From contig NZ_CP022314.1 in NCBI RefSeq assembly GCF_003352915.1, positions 124,001 through 188,000 of the forward strand: a DNA stretch of 64,000 bases, given 5' to 3'. A model generated the notes under the pieces. That model was not told where the DNA came from and made no database searches. It saw nothing but the letters and a program-made list of their open reading frames with translations. Made by a program: the position numbers and the translations under genes. Each line of letters begins with the position of its first letter. Position 1 is the stretch's first letter. Positions 50,500 to 58,929 of this stretch are shown here, in pieces. Source of the DNA: Arthrobacter sp. PM3. GTDB taxonomy: Bacteria; Actinomycetota; Actinomycetes; Actinomycetales; Micrococcaceae.

Positions 50500-52202
50500 C
50501 GCAGCCAGGCGGTGGTGTTGGCCGGGAGCAGGCCGCCGTCCAGCGGGGCGCTGCTGACCAGCACGTCGCCGAGGGGCAGCTCAACGGGGGCGTCACCGAA
50601 GTTGGTCACGGACTGCCAGCCGCCGGGGCGGCTGAAGTGCAGGACGTCGGCGCTGGCGGTCTCATGCCACTGGAGTTCCTCCGAGGTCTGCAGCTCGCGG
50701 CGGAGCTTCAGGGCCTTCCGGTACAACTCCAGGGTGGAGCCCTCCACGCCGTCTTCGGCGGCCACTGCGTAGCGGGAGAACCAGGACGGCTGCGGCAGGT
50801 GCGCGCCGCCGTCGCCGAAGCCGAACGACGTACCCTCCGGGGCCCACGGCAGCGGCACACGGCAGCCGTCACGGCCGATCTCCACGCCCTTGTTCCGGAA
50901 GAACGTGGGGTCCTGGCGCTCGGCGTCGGGGATCTCCGTGACTTCCTGCAGGCCCAGTTCCTCGCCCTGGTACAGATAGGCCGAGCCCGGCAGGGCCAGC
51001 ATCAGGAGGGTGGCGGCACGGGCCCGGCGCAGGCCGAGTTCGACGTCGAGCTCTTCGGCGGGGGCGCCGGCCAGCAGCCAGTCCTTGCCGTCCTGGCCCT
51101 TCGCGTGCTTGCCGCCGCCCTTGGGCAGGCCGTAGCGGGTGGCGTGCCGGACGACGTCGTGGTTGGAGAAGACCCAGGTGGAGGAGGCGCCGGACTCGGT
51201 CGCCTCGGCGAGGTTGCGGGTGATGATTTCGCGGAACTCCGCGGCGTCGAAGTCGGCCTGCAGGAGGTCGAAGTTGAAGGCCTGGCCCAGGCCCTGCGGG
51301 CTGGCGTAGCGGGCGCGGCGCGTGGCGTGCACCCAGGCCTCGGCGACCGCGGTGCGCGGCGGGTTGTACTCGTTGAAGACTTCACGCCACTCGGCGTAGA
51401 CCTCGTGGACTTCGTCCCGGTCCCAGAACGGGTGCGAGCCGTCCGTGAACCCGTCCGTGCCCGTGTTGGCGGCGCTCAGCTCCACCTTGGAGATGAGCGG
51501 TTCGGTGAGGTCCTTGGTCAGGGCGTGGGCGACGTCGACGCGGAAGCCGTCCACCCCGCGGTCGGACCAGAAGCGGAGCGTCTTGAGGAAGTCGTCGCGG
51601 ATTTCCCGGTTGGCCCAGTTCAGGTCCGGCTGTTCCTTGGCGAAGATGTGCATGTACCACTGGCCGGGAGTGCCGTCGGGCTCGGTGATGCGCTCCCACG
51701 CCGGGCCGCCGAACACGGACTCCCAGTCCGACGGCGGGATCTCGCCGTTCTCGCCCTGCCCGTCCCGGAAGATGTAGCGATCGCGGGCGGCGGAGCCGCG
51801 CGGGGAGGCGAGGGCCTCCTGGAACCAGACGTGCCGGTTGGAGGAGTGGTTGGGGACGATGTCCGCGATGAGCTTGATGCCGGCGGCATGCAGGGCGGCG
51901 GACATTTCGTCGAAGTCGGCCAGGGTGCCCAGCTTGGGGTCGACGTCGCGGTAGTCGTCGACGTCGTAGCCGCCGTCAGCCAGCGCCGAGGGGTAGAACG
52001 GGGAGAGCCAGACGGCGTCGATCCCGAGCTTTTTCAGGTACGGGACCTTGGCGGTGATGCCCTTGATGTCGCCCAGGCCGTCCCCGTTGGAGTCGGAGAA
52101 GCTGCGCGGATAGATCTGGTACACCGAGGCCTGGCGCCACCAGTTGGGGTCGGCGGCGAGGTCGGAACCGGACAGGGTTGCCAGCGTGGCGGTGTTGGAC
52201 AA
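50496..52202 (-). CDS. GH13 alpha-glucosidase
   Basis: A 568-residue GH13 enzyme. YQIYPRSFSDSNGDGLGDIK is the N-terminal signature. The catalytic residues are D223 (nucleophile, GFRVDVAHAL), E288 (acid/base, AVAEAWVHA) and D349 (VFSNHDVV). The family cleaves alpha-1,4 or alpha-1,6 glucosides such as maltose, isomaltose or trehalose derivatives in the cytoplasm. There is no signal peptide. It is divergent from a ROK repressor, with a candidate operator between them, and coupled to an aldo-keto reductase. Confidence 0.93.
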   Translation of the reverse strand: MSNTATLATLSGSDLAADPNWWRQASVYQIYPRSFSDSNGDGLGDIKGITAKVPYLKKLGIDAVWLSPFYPSALADGGYDVDDYRDVDPKLGTLADFDEMSAALHAAGIKLIADIVPNHSSNRHVWFQEALASPRGSAARDRYIFRDGQGENGEIPPSDWESVFGGPAWERITEPDGTPGQWYMHIFAKEQPDLNWANREIRDDFLKTLRFWSDRGVDGFRVDVAHALTKDLTEPLISKVELSAANTGTDGFTDGSHPFWDRDEVHEVYAEWREVFNEYNPPRTAVAEAWVHATRRARYASPQGLGQAFNFDLLQADFDAAEFREIITRNLAEATESGASSTWVFSNHDVVRHATRYGLPKGGGKHAKGQDGKDWLLAGAPAEELDVELGLRRARAATLLMLALPGSAYLYQGEELGLQEVTEIPDAERQDPTFFRNKGVEIGRDGCRVPLPWAPEGTSFGFGDGGAHLPQPSWFSRYAVAAEDGVEGSTLELYRKALKLRRELQTSEELQWHETASADVLHFSRPGGWQSVTNFGDAPVELPLGDVLVSSAPLDGGLLPANTTAWLR

Positions 52203-52240
52203 GGGATGATCCTTCGGGGCTGGGAGACGGCTTCTGGTAT

Positions 52241-52257
52241 TTTAGATACAAGCTAAA
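52241..52257. promoter_or_regulatory. candidate ROK operator between glucosidase and regulator
   Basis: TTTAG-ATACAAG-CTAAA is an inverted repeat in an AT-rich patch that is striking in this GC-rich region, ~40 nt upstream of the glucosidase start. It resembles the TTTAG/CTAAA-type sites bound by ROK/NagC/XylR repressors and could control both divergent genes. Confidence 0.6.
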
Positions 52258-52308
52258 TATATTGCCTGAACAATTATGGGTCCGCAGGACAGAAGAGGTC
52301 AAGAAGTG

Positions 52309-53487
52309 ATGCCGCACGCAGCCGCCGCCACACCGCAACTGCTGCGCCGCGTCAATGCCCAGGCCGTGCTGCGCCACATCCGGAACGCCGGCACGGCGAC
52401 CGGGACCGACCTGATGGCCCTCACCGGGCTGACCCGGGCCTCGGTGATCGCCGTCTGCGAAGACCTGATCACCAGGGGCTGGATCGTCGAGCTCGATCAG
52501 CCCGCGGACCCGGCGAATCCGCGCAAGGGCCGGCCCGCCCGGCGGTTTTCCTTCAACCGCGAGGCCGGCTTCGTCCTGGGCCTCGACATCGGCGCAGCCA
52601 CCACCACCGCAGCCGTGGCGGACCTCCATGGAAACGTCGTCGGCCGGTCCAGCGAGAGCTTCCGCGCCGAGGACATCCCCGCGCAGGAACGGATCGGCAT
52701 CGTCGATCTCGCCTGCCGACAGGCGTTGGCGGCCGCGGGGACCGCTCCGGACAGGGTCCTGGCCGTCGGCGCCGGGATCGCCGCACCGGTGGACCGGGAC
52801 GGGAACGTCCTGGTGACGCAGCGGTTCTGGAGCCTGTTCGACGTCGGGCTCCGCTCCGCGCTGAAGGACCTCCACGGCTGGACGGTGCTGCTGGAGAACG
52901 ACGCCAACCTCGCCGCCCTCGGTGAACGCTGGCGCGGATCGGGCGCGGGCGTGGATGACCTCGTGGTGCTCCTCGCGGGCGAGCGACTGGGTGCCGGGGT
53001 CATGGAGTCGGGCCGGTTGCTCCACGGCCGCGGCGGCGCGGCCGGCGAGATGGGCTACCTGGACATGGTGGAGGGCGTCGGGTCGAGTCACGGCATCGCG
53101 GCCCTGGCGCGGCAGTGGTCCGCGGAGGCCGGCGGGCCGTCCGCCGGCGGCGCGGCAAGCGCACGGCGGGTGTTTGAGGACGCGGCGGCGTCGGATCCGG
53201 CGGCGCTGGCCATCCTGGCCAGGATTGCGGAGCGCATGGCGCGTGTCATCGCCTCGATCGCAAGCCTGATCAACCCCGAGCAGGTGGTGATCGGCGGCGC
53301 CGTCGCGGAGTCCGCCGGGGCCCTGCTGCCGGCGATCACGGACCTGCTCCCCCGTTTCACCGCCACGCCGCCCCGCGTGACCGTCTCGCCGCTGGGCGAC
53401 GCGATCGTCACGGTCGGCGCGGTCCGGCACGCGCTGGACTACGTCGAGGCGAATGCGCTGGAACTGGTGCTGCCCGCGCCCGCCTGA
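52309..53487 (+). CDS. ROK-family transcriptional regulator
   Basis: A ~392-residue ROK regulator. The N-terminal winged HTH (LLRRVNAQAVLRHIRNAGTA, then ALTGLTRASVIAVCEDLITR) precedes an actin-like sugar-kinase fold (VLGLDIGAATTTAAVADLHG; LLENDANLAALGERW; GRGGAAGEMGYLDM). The zinc-binding CxCGxxGC motif of classic ROK proteins is not present at its usual place (GSSHGIAAL), so zinc binding is doubtful. The ATG at 52309 follows GAAGAGG; an upstream ATG at 52276 is less likely. It is expected to repress the divergent glucosidase operon until a sugar binds. Confidence 0.9.
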   Translation: MPHAAAATPQLLRRVNAQAVLRHIRNAGTATGTDLMALTGLTRASVIAVCEDLITRGWIVELDQPADPANPRKGRPARRFSFNREAGFVLGLDIGAATTTAAVADLHGNVVGRSSESFRAEDIPAQERIGIVDLACRQALAAAGTAPDRVLAVGAGIAAPVDRDGNVLVTQRFWSLFDVGLRSALKDLHGWTVLLENDANLAALGERWRGSGAGVDDLVVLLAGERLGAGVMESGRLLHGRGGAAGEMGYLDMVEGVGSSHGIAALARQWSAEAGGPSAGGAASARRVFEDAAASDPAALAILARIAERMARVIASIASLINPEQVVIGGAVAESAGALLPAITDLLPRFTATPPRVTVSPLGDAIVTVGAVRHALDYVEANALELVLPAPA

Positions 53488-53522
53488 CGGGCTGCCCGCG
53501 GGCCAGGCGAGCCGGGAGCGGG

Positions 53523-54182
53523 TCAGCCCAGCGGGTCCAGGGCGGCGGCGAGGGGCAGGGTGCCGTCCCGGAACTCGATGGTGCGCCGGATCGTACCCGG
53601 CAGGCCGAGGACCGCGGCCGCCACCAGGGCGACGTTGGCCCGGGCGGTCCCGGTGCCGTCCGATGTGTCGGCGGGGTCGACGTCGATCATCCCGTTGCCG
53701 GGCCCGTCCGTCAGCGTGCCGGGGCCCAGGACCGTCCAGTCCAGGCGAGTCCCCCGGAGGTAGGCATCCGCGGCCGCCTTGGCCTCGGCGTAGGCGAAGA
53801 AGCCGTTGTCCGCCGGGACGCCGTGGTCCGGGCCTGCACCGAAATAGGAGACCATGACGTATCGGCCGACGCCGACCTCCGCTGCGGCGTCCATGGAGCG
53901 AATAGCGGCGTCCCGGTCAACGGCGTAGGTCCGTTCCGGGTTGCCGCCGCCGGCCCCGGCGGACCACACGACGGCGTCGTGGTTTCGCAGCGCTGCGGCG
54001 ATCTCCGCCGTCGTCGCGTGCTCCACATCCAGGAGCGCCGGCGTGGCGCCGGTCGCGGCGACGTCGGCCATTTGGTCCGGGTTGCGGATGAAGGACGTGA
54101 CCTCCTGCCCGTCCGCTGCGAGGATTCTGGACAGTTCCAAAGCCACTTTGCCGTGGCCGCCGATGATTGCAATTCGCGTCAT
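53523..54182 (-). CDS. NAD(P)-binding SDR-type protein (NmrA/SDR_a5-like)
   Basis: A 219-residue Rossmann protein. RIAIIGGHGKVALELSRILA holds the nucleotide-binding glycines. DAVVWSAGAGGGNPERTYAV and YVMVSYFGAGPDHGV are typical of atypical SDRs of the SDR_a5 group. The usual YxxxK is replaced by YAEAKAAADAYL. The ATG at 54182 overlaps the stop of the upstream yidC-type gene (ATGA), so they are coupled. The substrate is unknown. Confidence 0.85.
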   Translation of the reverse strand: MTRIAIIGGHGKVALELSRILAADGQEVTSFIRNPDQMADVAATGATPALLDVEHATTAEIAAALRNHDAVVWSAGAGGGNPERTYAVDRDAAIRSMDAAAEVGVGRYVMVSYFGAGPDHGVPADNGFFAYAEAKAAADAYLRGTRLDWTVLGPGTLTDGPGNGMIDVDPADTSDGTGTARANVALVAAAVLGLPGTIRRTIEFRDGTLPLAAALDPLG

Positions 54183-54979
54183 GGTGCCATTCTGTCCCAC
54201 CGGACGAAGAACTGCTGCCCCATGGTCCACAGGTTGGTGGTGGTCCAGTAGATCAGGACCCCGATCGGGAAAAGGATGCCGCCCACGCCGAAGACCACCG
54301 GGAGGCTGTACAGAAGCACCTTCTGCTGGGAGACGATCGGGCTCGCCACGGCATTTTCGGCCGCGTTCCTGGCCATGATCCGCCGCTGCGTGATGAGCTG
54401 CGCAGCCGTCATGGCGAGGATCATCGCGATGGAAAGTACCCATAGGGCGACCTGGCTGGTGCCGCCGCCGTGGAGCAGCGACGCGGACAGCGGGACCCCG
54501 AAGATTGCGGCCTCGTCGAACTGCCTGACCTGCCCGGCACTCATGGCACCGACTCCTTCGCCCTGGCCGGCGGCAGTGCCGATGCCGGCGAGGACCTGGA
54601 ACAGCGCAAGGAAGAACGGCAGCTGGATCAGCATGGGCAGGCAGGCCGAGAACGGGTTGGTGCCGTGCTTCCTGTACAGGGCCATCTGCTCCCGCGCCAT
54701 CGCTTGGCGGGACAGCTGGTCGGTCTTGCCCTGGTACTTCTCCTGCAGCTCCTTCAGCTCCGGCTGCAGGAGCCGCATTTGGCGTTGGGCCTTCACCTGC
54801 TTGAGGAACACCGGGATGAGGGCCGTCCGGATGACCAGCACCAGTCCAATAATGGCCAGGGTCCAGGTCCAGCCGCTGGCCGCCGGCAGGCCGATGGCGC
54901 TGAGCCCGTCATGGAAGCCCACCATGATGGCGGAGACCAGCCATTTGAACGGGGCCATGATTGTCGCCAAGACGTCCAC
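54179..54979 (-). CDS. YidC/Oxa1-family membrane insertase (second, short type)
   Basis: A ~266-residue protein with five hydrophobic segments and the Oxa1 core: VFLKQVKAQRQMRLLQPELK then ELQEKYQGKTDQ, FSACLPMLIQLPFFLALFQV, and FPIGVLIYWTTTNLWTMGQQ. It lacks the large periplasmic domain, as Gram-positive forms do. The GTG at 54979 with a G-run upstream is chosen; the start is uncertain. It is not beside rpmH/rnpA, where the housekeeping yidC sits, so this is probably an additional paralogue. It is coupled to an SDR gene. Confidence 0.88.
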   Translation of the reverse strand: MDVLATIMAPFKWLVSAIMVGFHDGLSAIGLPAASGWTWTLAIIGLVLVIRTALIPVFLKQVKAQRQMRLLQPELKELQEKYQGKTDQLSRQAMAREQMALYRKHGTNPFSACLPMLIQLPFFLALFQVLAGIGTAAGQGEGVGAMSAGQVRQFDEAAIFGVPLSASLLHGGGTSQVALWVLSIAMILAMTAAQLITQRRIMARNAAENAVASPIVSQQKVLLYSLPVVFGVGGILFPIGVLIYWTTTNLWTMGQQFFVRWDRMAP

Positions 54980-55200
54980 CGACCCCCCCCTTTCGCCGCG
55001 TGCTGCAAAGCTACGGTGATTCGGGGAACTTGTCACGAGTCCGGACGACGCCGTCCGCCGTCCGGGGCGACTTTGGCCATGATTTCGGCGCCTAAGCCCG
55101 AAATCCGCGGCGTGTCCGTGTCAAAGTGCCCCCGGATCGCGTCGACTGAGCCGGAGTCCTTTCGGCCAGGGCGATCCTGTTCCTCCAAGGGCAACAGAAA

Positions 55201-55231
55201 GACCCCCGGAATCTCAAGGATTCCGGGGGTC
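55201..55231 (-). terminator. terminator after tRNA-Met
   Basis: GACCCCCGGAATC (55201-55213) and GATTCCGGGGGTC (55219-55231) form a perfect 13-bp stem with a 5-nt loop, 5 nt beyond the tRNA 3' end. It is followed on the minus strand by TTTCTGTT. Confidence 0.85.
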
Positions 55232-55236
55232 GTATC

Positions 55237-55313
55237 TGGTAGCGGTGGGGAGGCTCGATCTCCCGACCTCACGATTATGAGTCGTGCGCTCTAACCAACT
55301 GAGCTACACCGCC
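55237..55313 (-). tRNA. tRNA-Met (CAT), CCA encoded
   Basis: The cloverleaf on the minus strand has acceptor GGCGGTG/CACCGCT (G-U at the first pair), D arm GCTC/GAGC, anticodon stem CACGA/TCGTG with loop CTCATAA, and T arm GGGAG/CTCCC. The 3' CCA is encoded (55239-55237). The paired first position and lack of initiator features favour elongator tRNA-Met; a lysidine-modified tRNA-Ile2 is less likely. Confidence 0.92.
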
Positions 55314-55375
55314 ATAAATGAGGAAAACCTGCGCTAAGCCGGTCAAAAACCGCCTTGACACAGGCCCTCATTCAG

Positions 55376-55447
55376 AGCCCCCCACCGGAATCGATCCGGT
55401 GACCTCGTTCTTACCAAGAACGCGCTCTACCACTGAGCTAGGGGGGC
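55376..55447 (-). tRNA. tRNA-Thr (GGT)
   Basis: The minus strand gives acceptor GCCCCCC/GGGGGGC, D arm GCTC/GAGC, anticodon stem GTTCT/AGAAC with loop TGGTA-containing TTGGTAA (anticodon GGT), and T arm CACCGG/CCGGTG. The 3' CCA is not encoded. It lies ~60 nt upstream of tRNA-Met, so the two are probably one transcript (Thr-Met). The stretch 55448-55632 upstream contains no other feature I can support. Confidence 0.93.
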
Positions 55448-55632
55448 AACGAGTAAATACTCTACCGGAAGATTCGCCCACCAACAAATCGGCGCCCGGA
55501 CGACGGCGGCGCTGACGAAAAGTACGGAAATCCGGGCTCCCGCGGGGGTTCCAGGAGCAAAAACCGCCGCTCCGGATACCCCCTGCGGGGCGGGTGTGAC
55601 GAAGCGAACACGGGAGCGGAACGCTTAAAGAG

Positions 55633-55662
55633 GAACGGGCCGGCTCGGGAGCCGGCCCGTTC
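55633..55662 (-). terminator. deaD terminator
   Basis: GAACGGGCCGGCT and AGCCGGCCCGTTC form a perfect 13-bp stem around CGGG, ~18 nt after the helicase stop codon, followed on the minus strand by CTCCTCTTT. Confidence 0.8.
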
Positions 55663-55679
55663 TCAGACGGTGCTAATGG

Positions 55680-57725
55680 TTACCACTTGTTGCGGGGCTT
55701 GAAGCCGCCCTCGTGGCGCGGCTTGCGGGAGTCGCCGCCGAAGCCGCGCTCGGAACGCTCGCTGTACGAGCGGCCGCCGCGGTCCGCGGAGGACCGCTCG
55801 CCGTCGTTCTTGCGGAACTCGCGCTTGAAGCCTCCGTTGCCCTTGAAGTTGCCGCTGCCGCCGGAGTAACCGCCGCGGTCTCCGCGGTCCCCGCCACGGT
55901 TGCCCTGGTAGGTGCCGCGGTCACCGGAGGGCCGGCGGCCGTTGTCCAGCTCGAGGTGGATCAGCTCGCCGCCGATCCGGGTGCGGGACAGGGCGCGCAG
56001 CTGCTCGGGGCTCAGGTCCGCGGGGAGCTCTACGAGGGAGTGGTCCGAGCGGATGTCGATGCCGCCGATCTGCGACGAGGAGATGCCGCCCTCGTTGGCA
56101 ATGGCGCCCACGATCGAGCCGGGCATGACGCGCTGGCGGCGTCCGACGGCGATCCGGTAGGTGGCGTTGCCTTCGGTGAGCTGGCGGGTCGGGCCGCGGG
56201 AGCCGAAGCCGTCCTTGGAGCGCTCGCGCTTCTGGAAGTCCGGAGCGGCCGGCAGGTCCTTGACCAGCAGTGGCTGCCCGCCCTGGGCCATGACGGCCAG
56301 CGCCGCGGCGATCTCGGCGGCCGGCACCTTGTGCTCTTCCTCGTAGGAGGCGATGAGGTCGCGGAACATGGCGACGTCCTCGGACTCGAGGGTCTCCGTG
56401 ATGCGTTCAGCGAACTTGCCCAGGCGCAGCGAGTTGACGGTTTCGGCGGTCGGCAGGTGCATCTGTTCGACCGACTGGCGGGTGGCCTTCTCGATGGCGC
56501 GCAGCAGGTACTTCTCCCGCGGCGTCATGAACAGGATGGCGTCGCCGGTCCGGCCTGCACGTCCGGTGCGGCCGATGCGGTGCACGTAGGACTCGGTGTC
56601 GTGCGGGATGTCGTAGTTGACCACGTGGCTGATGCGCTCGACGTCGAGGCCGCGGGCGGCGACGTCGGTGGCCACCAGGATGTCAATGCGGCCTTCCTTC
56701 AGCGCGTCAACGGTCCGTTCACGCTGCTGCTGCGGGATATCGCCGTTGATGGCGGCCGCCTGGAAGCCGCGGGACTTCAGCTTGTCGGCGAGGTCCTCGG
56801 TGGCCATCTTGGTGCGCACGAAGGCGATGACGCCGTCGAACTCTTCGACCTCGAGGATGCGGGTCATGGCGTCGAGCTTGTGCGGGCCCATGACCTGCAA
56901 GTAGCGCTGCCGGATATTGGTGCCCGTGGAGGTCTTGGACTTCACGGAGATCTCGGCGGGGTCGTTCAGGTACTGCTTGGACATGCGGCGGATTTGGCCG
57001 GGCATCGTGGCCGAGAAGAGCGCCACCTGGCGGCTCTCCGGGGTCTGCTGGAAGATCTGCTCGACGTCATCGGCGAAGCCCATGCGCAGCATCTCGTCGG
57101 CCTCGTCCAGCACCAGGTACTGGAGTTCGGACAGGTCCAGGGAGCCCTTGGCGATGTGGTCAATCACGCGGCCGGGGGTACCGACGACCACCTGGGCGCC
57201 GCGGCGCAGGCCGGCCAGCTGCGGGCCGTAGGCGGAACCGCCGTAGACGGGCAGCACGGTGAAGTCATCGATGTGCTTGGCGTAGGAGGTGAACGCCTCG
57301 GCCACCTGGAGCGCGAGCTCACGGGTCGGCGCCAGGACCAGGGCCTGGGTCTTGCGGGACGGGCCGTTGAGGTCGTGGAGCTCGGCCAGGCGGGACAGCG
57401 CGGGCACTGCGAATGCTGCGGTCTTGCCCGTACCGGTCTGGGCCAGGCCGACGACGTCGCGGCCTTCGAGCAGCAGCGGGATGGTGGCCGCCTGGATCGG
57501 AGACGGTTTCTCGTAACCGACGTCCTGCAGGGCGGCGAGGACGCGGCCGTCGATGCCAAGGTCAACGAACTTGACGCCCTCGTCCTCGGCGTCGTCGTTC
57601 TTCGCCGGTGCGGCGGCAGGAGCCTCGGTGAATTCCGGGGCGGCGGGGGCAGAAGTCTCGACGTCGGCCTGGCTGGTCTCGGCGGCAGCCGCGGTGTCGA
57701 CGGAGTTGTTCTGGTTTTCGGGCAT
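55680..57725 (-). CDS. deaD: DEAD-box RNA helicase (DeaD/CsdA type)
   Basis: A 681-residue RNA helicase. After a ~50-residue acidic Ala/Glu-rich N-terminus come the Q motif region (GYEKPSPIQ), [41 protein letters not shown] and [12 protein letters not shown] DbpA-like RNA-binding domain ([20 protein letters not shown]) and a Gly/Arg-rich tail with RGG-like repeats complete it. It remodels RNA, typically ribosome assembly and cold-shock mRNAs. GAGGAAG precedes the ATG at 57725. A long leader with an attenuator-like hairpin lies upstream. Confidence 0.95.
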   Translation of the reverse strand: MPENQNNSVDTAAAAETSQADVETSAPAAPEFTEAPAAAPAKNDDAEDEGVKFVDLGIDGRVLAALQDVGYEKPSPIQAATIPLLLEGRDVVGLAQTGTGKTAAFAVPALSRLAELHDLNGPSRKTQALVLAPTRELALQVAEAFTSYAKHIDDFTVLPVYGGSAYGPQLAGLRRGAQVVVGTPGRVIDHIAKGSLDLSELQYLVLDEADEMLRMGFADDVEQIFQQTPESRQVALFSATMPGQIRRMSKQYLNDPAEISVKSKTSTGTNIRQRYLQVMGPHKLDAMTRILEVEEFDGVIAFVRTKMATEDLADKLKSRGFQAAAINGDIPQQQRERTVDALKEGRIDILVATDVAARGLDVERISHVVNYDIPHDTESYVHRIGRTGRAGRTGDAILFMTPREKYLLRAIEKATRQSVEQMHLPTAETVNSLRLGKFAERITETLESEDVAMFRDLIASYEEEHKVPAAEIAAALAVMAQGGQPLLVKDLPAAPDFQKRERSKDGFGSRGPTRQLTEGNATYRIAVGRRQRVMPGSIVGAIANEGGISSSQIGGIDIRSDHSLVELPADLSPEQLRALSRTRIGGELIHLELDNGRRPSGDRGTYQGNRGGDRGDRGGYSGGSGNFKGNGGFKREFRKNDGERSSADRGGRSYSERSERGFGGDSRKPRHEGGFKPRNKW

Positions 57726-57944
57726 AGGGGATTTCTTCCTCATCCATAGGGGCCAAGCGGCACAACCCGAGGTGAGCGGAGCCGCAGTACGCGTGACACG
57801 AGATGCCGGGCGTACGTTGACCGGCGGGTCACATGGAAGTCCGGCGCTTTCGCAATCCCGTGGCAGGACCTCCCGCTGCATCTCTTGGCTGCTATCCCAG
57901 CAGTCTGTACAGCGTTTTCTTTTGCCGGCTCTCCCTATGAAAAT

Positions 57945-57966
57945 GCCCGCATCACAATTTGCGGGC
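57945..57966 (-). promoter_or_regulatory. attenuator-like hairpin in the deaD leader
   Basis: On the minus strand GCCCGCA-AATTGTGA-TGCGGGC is a perfect 7-bp stem followed at once by ATTTTC, ~220 nt upstream of the deaD start. The gene-free stretch 57726-58174 is otherwise leader sequence plus the region behind the MOSC gene; I find no convincing promoter or gene in it. Confidence 0.4.
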
Positions 57967-58174
57967 CCCAACACTTACCAGTCCTGCCTCAAGAATTGGG
58001 CAGGAATAAGGGATTTCCGGAGTGGGGGATAGTTCAATTGTAGGGCATGGACCGGCGCCGCGGTAACCGGAGGCCCGACGGCGGCCGGTGAGCTTGCGCA
58101 CACCGGCACCGGCAAGTACGCCCGGACCGTGCCCCCTGCAGGGCCGTGACCTACACGCTAAGACGGCGCCTGCC

Positions 58175-58828
58175 CTACACGCCAAGCCGGCGCTGCAGCT
58201 TCTCGAATTCCTGGTGGTACTCGGGCTGCAGGCGGATCTCGCCGTCGGCGTCGGCGTCGCGCAGGGCTTCCATGTCCTCTGCGGTGGGATCGGTGAACCA
58301 CTTGGCAATGGTGACGCCGTGGACGGGGACGAAAAGGCGGTGGATGTGGTTCCCGGCTTCGATGTTGCCGGTCCGGACCACGCGGAGGTAGGCGCCCACC
58401 CTGCCGGCCTCGGTGAACCGCTTGACCCAGTGCGGCTCGGCCATGCGGCGCTGGAACGTGGCACAGGGAACGCGCGGCGAGGTGACTTCCACCTCGACGT
58501 CCAGTCCGATCTTCCAGCGTTCGCCGATCACGGCGCCGGAGGCGTCGAGGCCCGCGATCCGCAGGTTTTCACCAAAGATGCCCGGCGGCAGCTCCCGCCC
58601 GAGCTCCCCGGCCCAGTAGTCGGCGTCGTTCTGTGAATACGCGTAGAGCGCCTGGTCCTCGCCGCCGTGGTGGATCCTGCTGGCCTGGATGTCACCGTGC
58701 AGGCCAAGCTTGTGGACCCGCACCGGACCGTCCACGGGGCGCTTATCGATCGCGGTGACGCCCACGCTGCCCGGGTCTTCTAGCAGCTGGTGAACCCGGC
58801 AGACGGCAAGCACAGATGCGGTTTCCAT
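58175..58828 (-). CDS. MOSC-domain protein (YiiM-like)
   Basis: A 217-residue MOSC protein with the YiiM-type C-terminal 3-alpha domain (IAKWFTDPTAEDMEALRDAD). The MOSC core shows GLHGDIQASRIHHGGEDQAL, GIFGENLRIAGLD and the conserved cysteine in SPRVPCATFQRRM. Family members carry sulfur or reduce N-hydroxylated compounds with molybdenum cofactor. The ATG at 58828 is preferred. Divergent from the acyl-CoA dehydrogenase gene. Confidence 0.9.
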   Translation of the reverse strand: METASVLAVCRVHQLLEDPGSVGVTAIDKRPVDGPVRVHKLGLHGDIQASRIHHGGEDQALYAYSQNDADYWAGELGRELPPGIFGENLRIAGLDASGAVIGERWKIGLDVEVEVTSPRVPCATFQRRMAEPHWVKRFTEAGRVGAYLRVVRTGNIEAGNHIHRLFVPVHGVTIAKWFTDPTAEDMEALRDADADGEIRLQPEYHQEFEKLQRRLGV

Positions 58829-58929
58829 GGCACCAGTGTAGGCCCGCCCGGGCACCGGATTCAGCGCGCGCACCGGCGCAGTTGCGGCCGCCGCGACCAC
58901 CACGGCCGGGGCCGCCGTAGGATGCTGGC

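Noticed and set aside
57726..57974. N-terminal extension of the DEAD-box helicase to 57974
   Set aside because: The extension has no family similarity, includes the leader, and a good ribosome-binding site supports the start at 57725.
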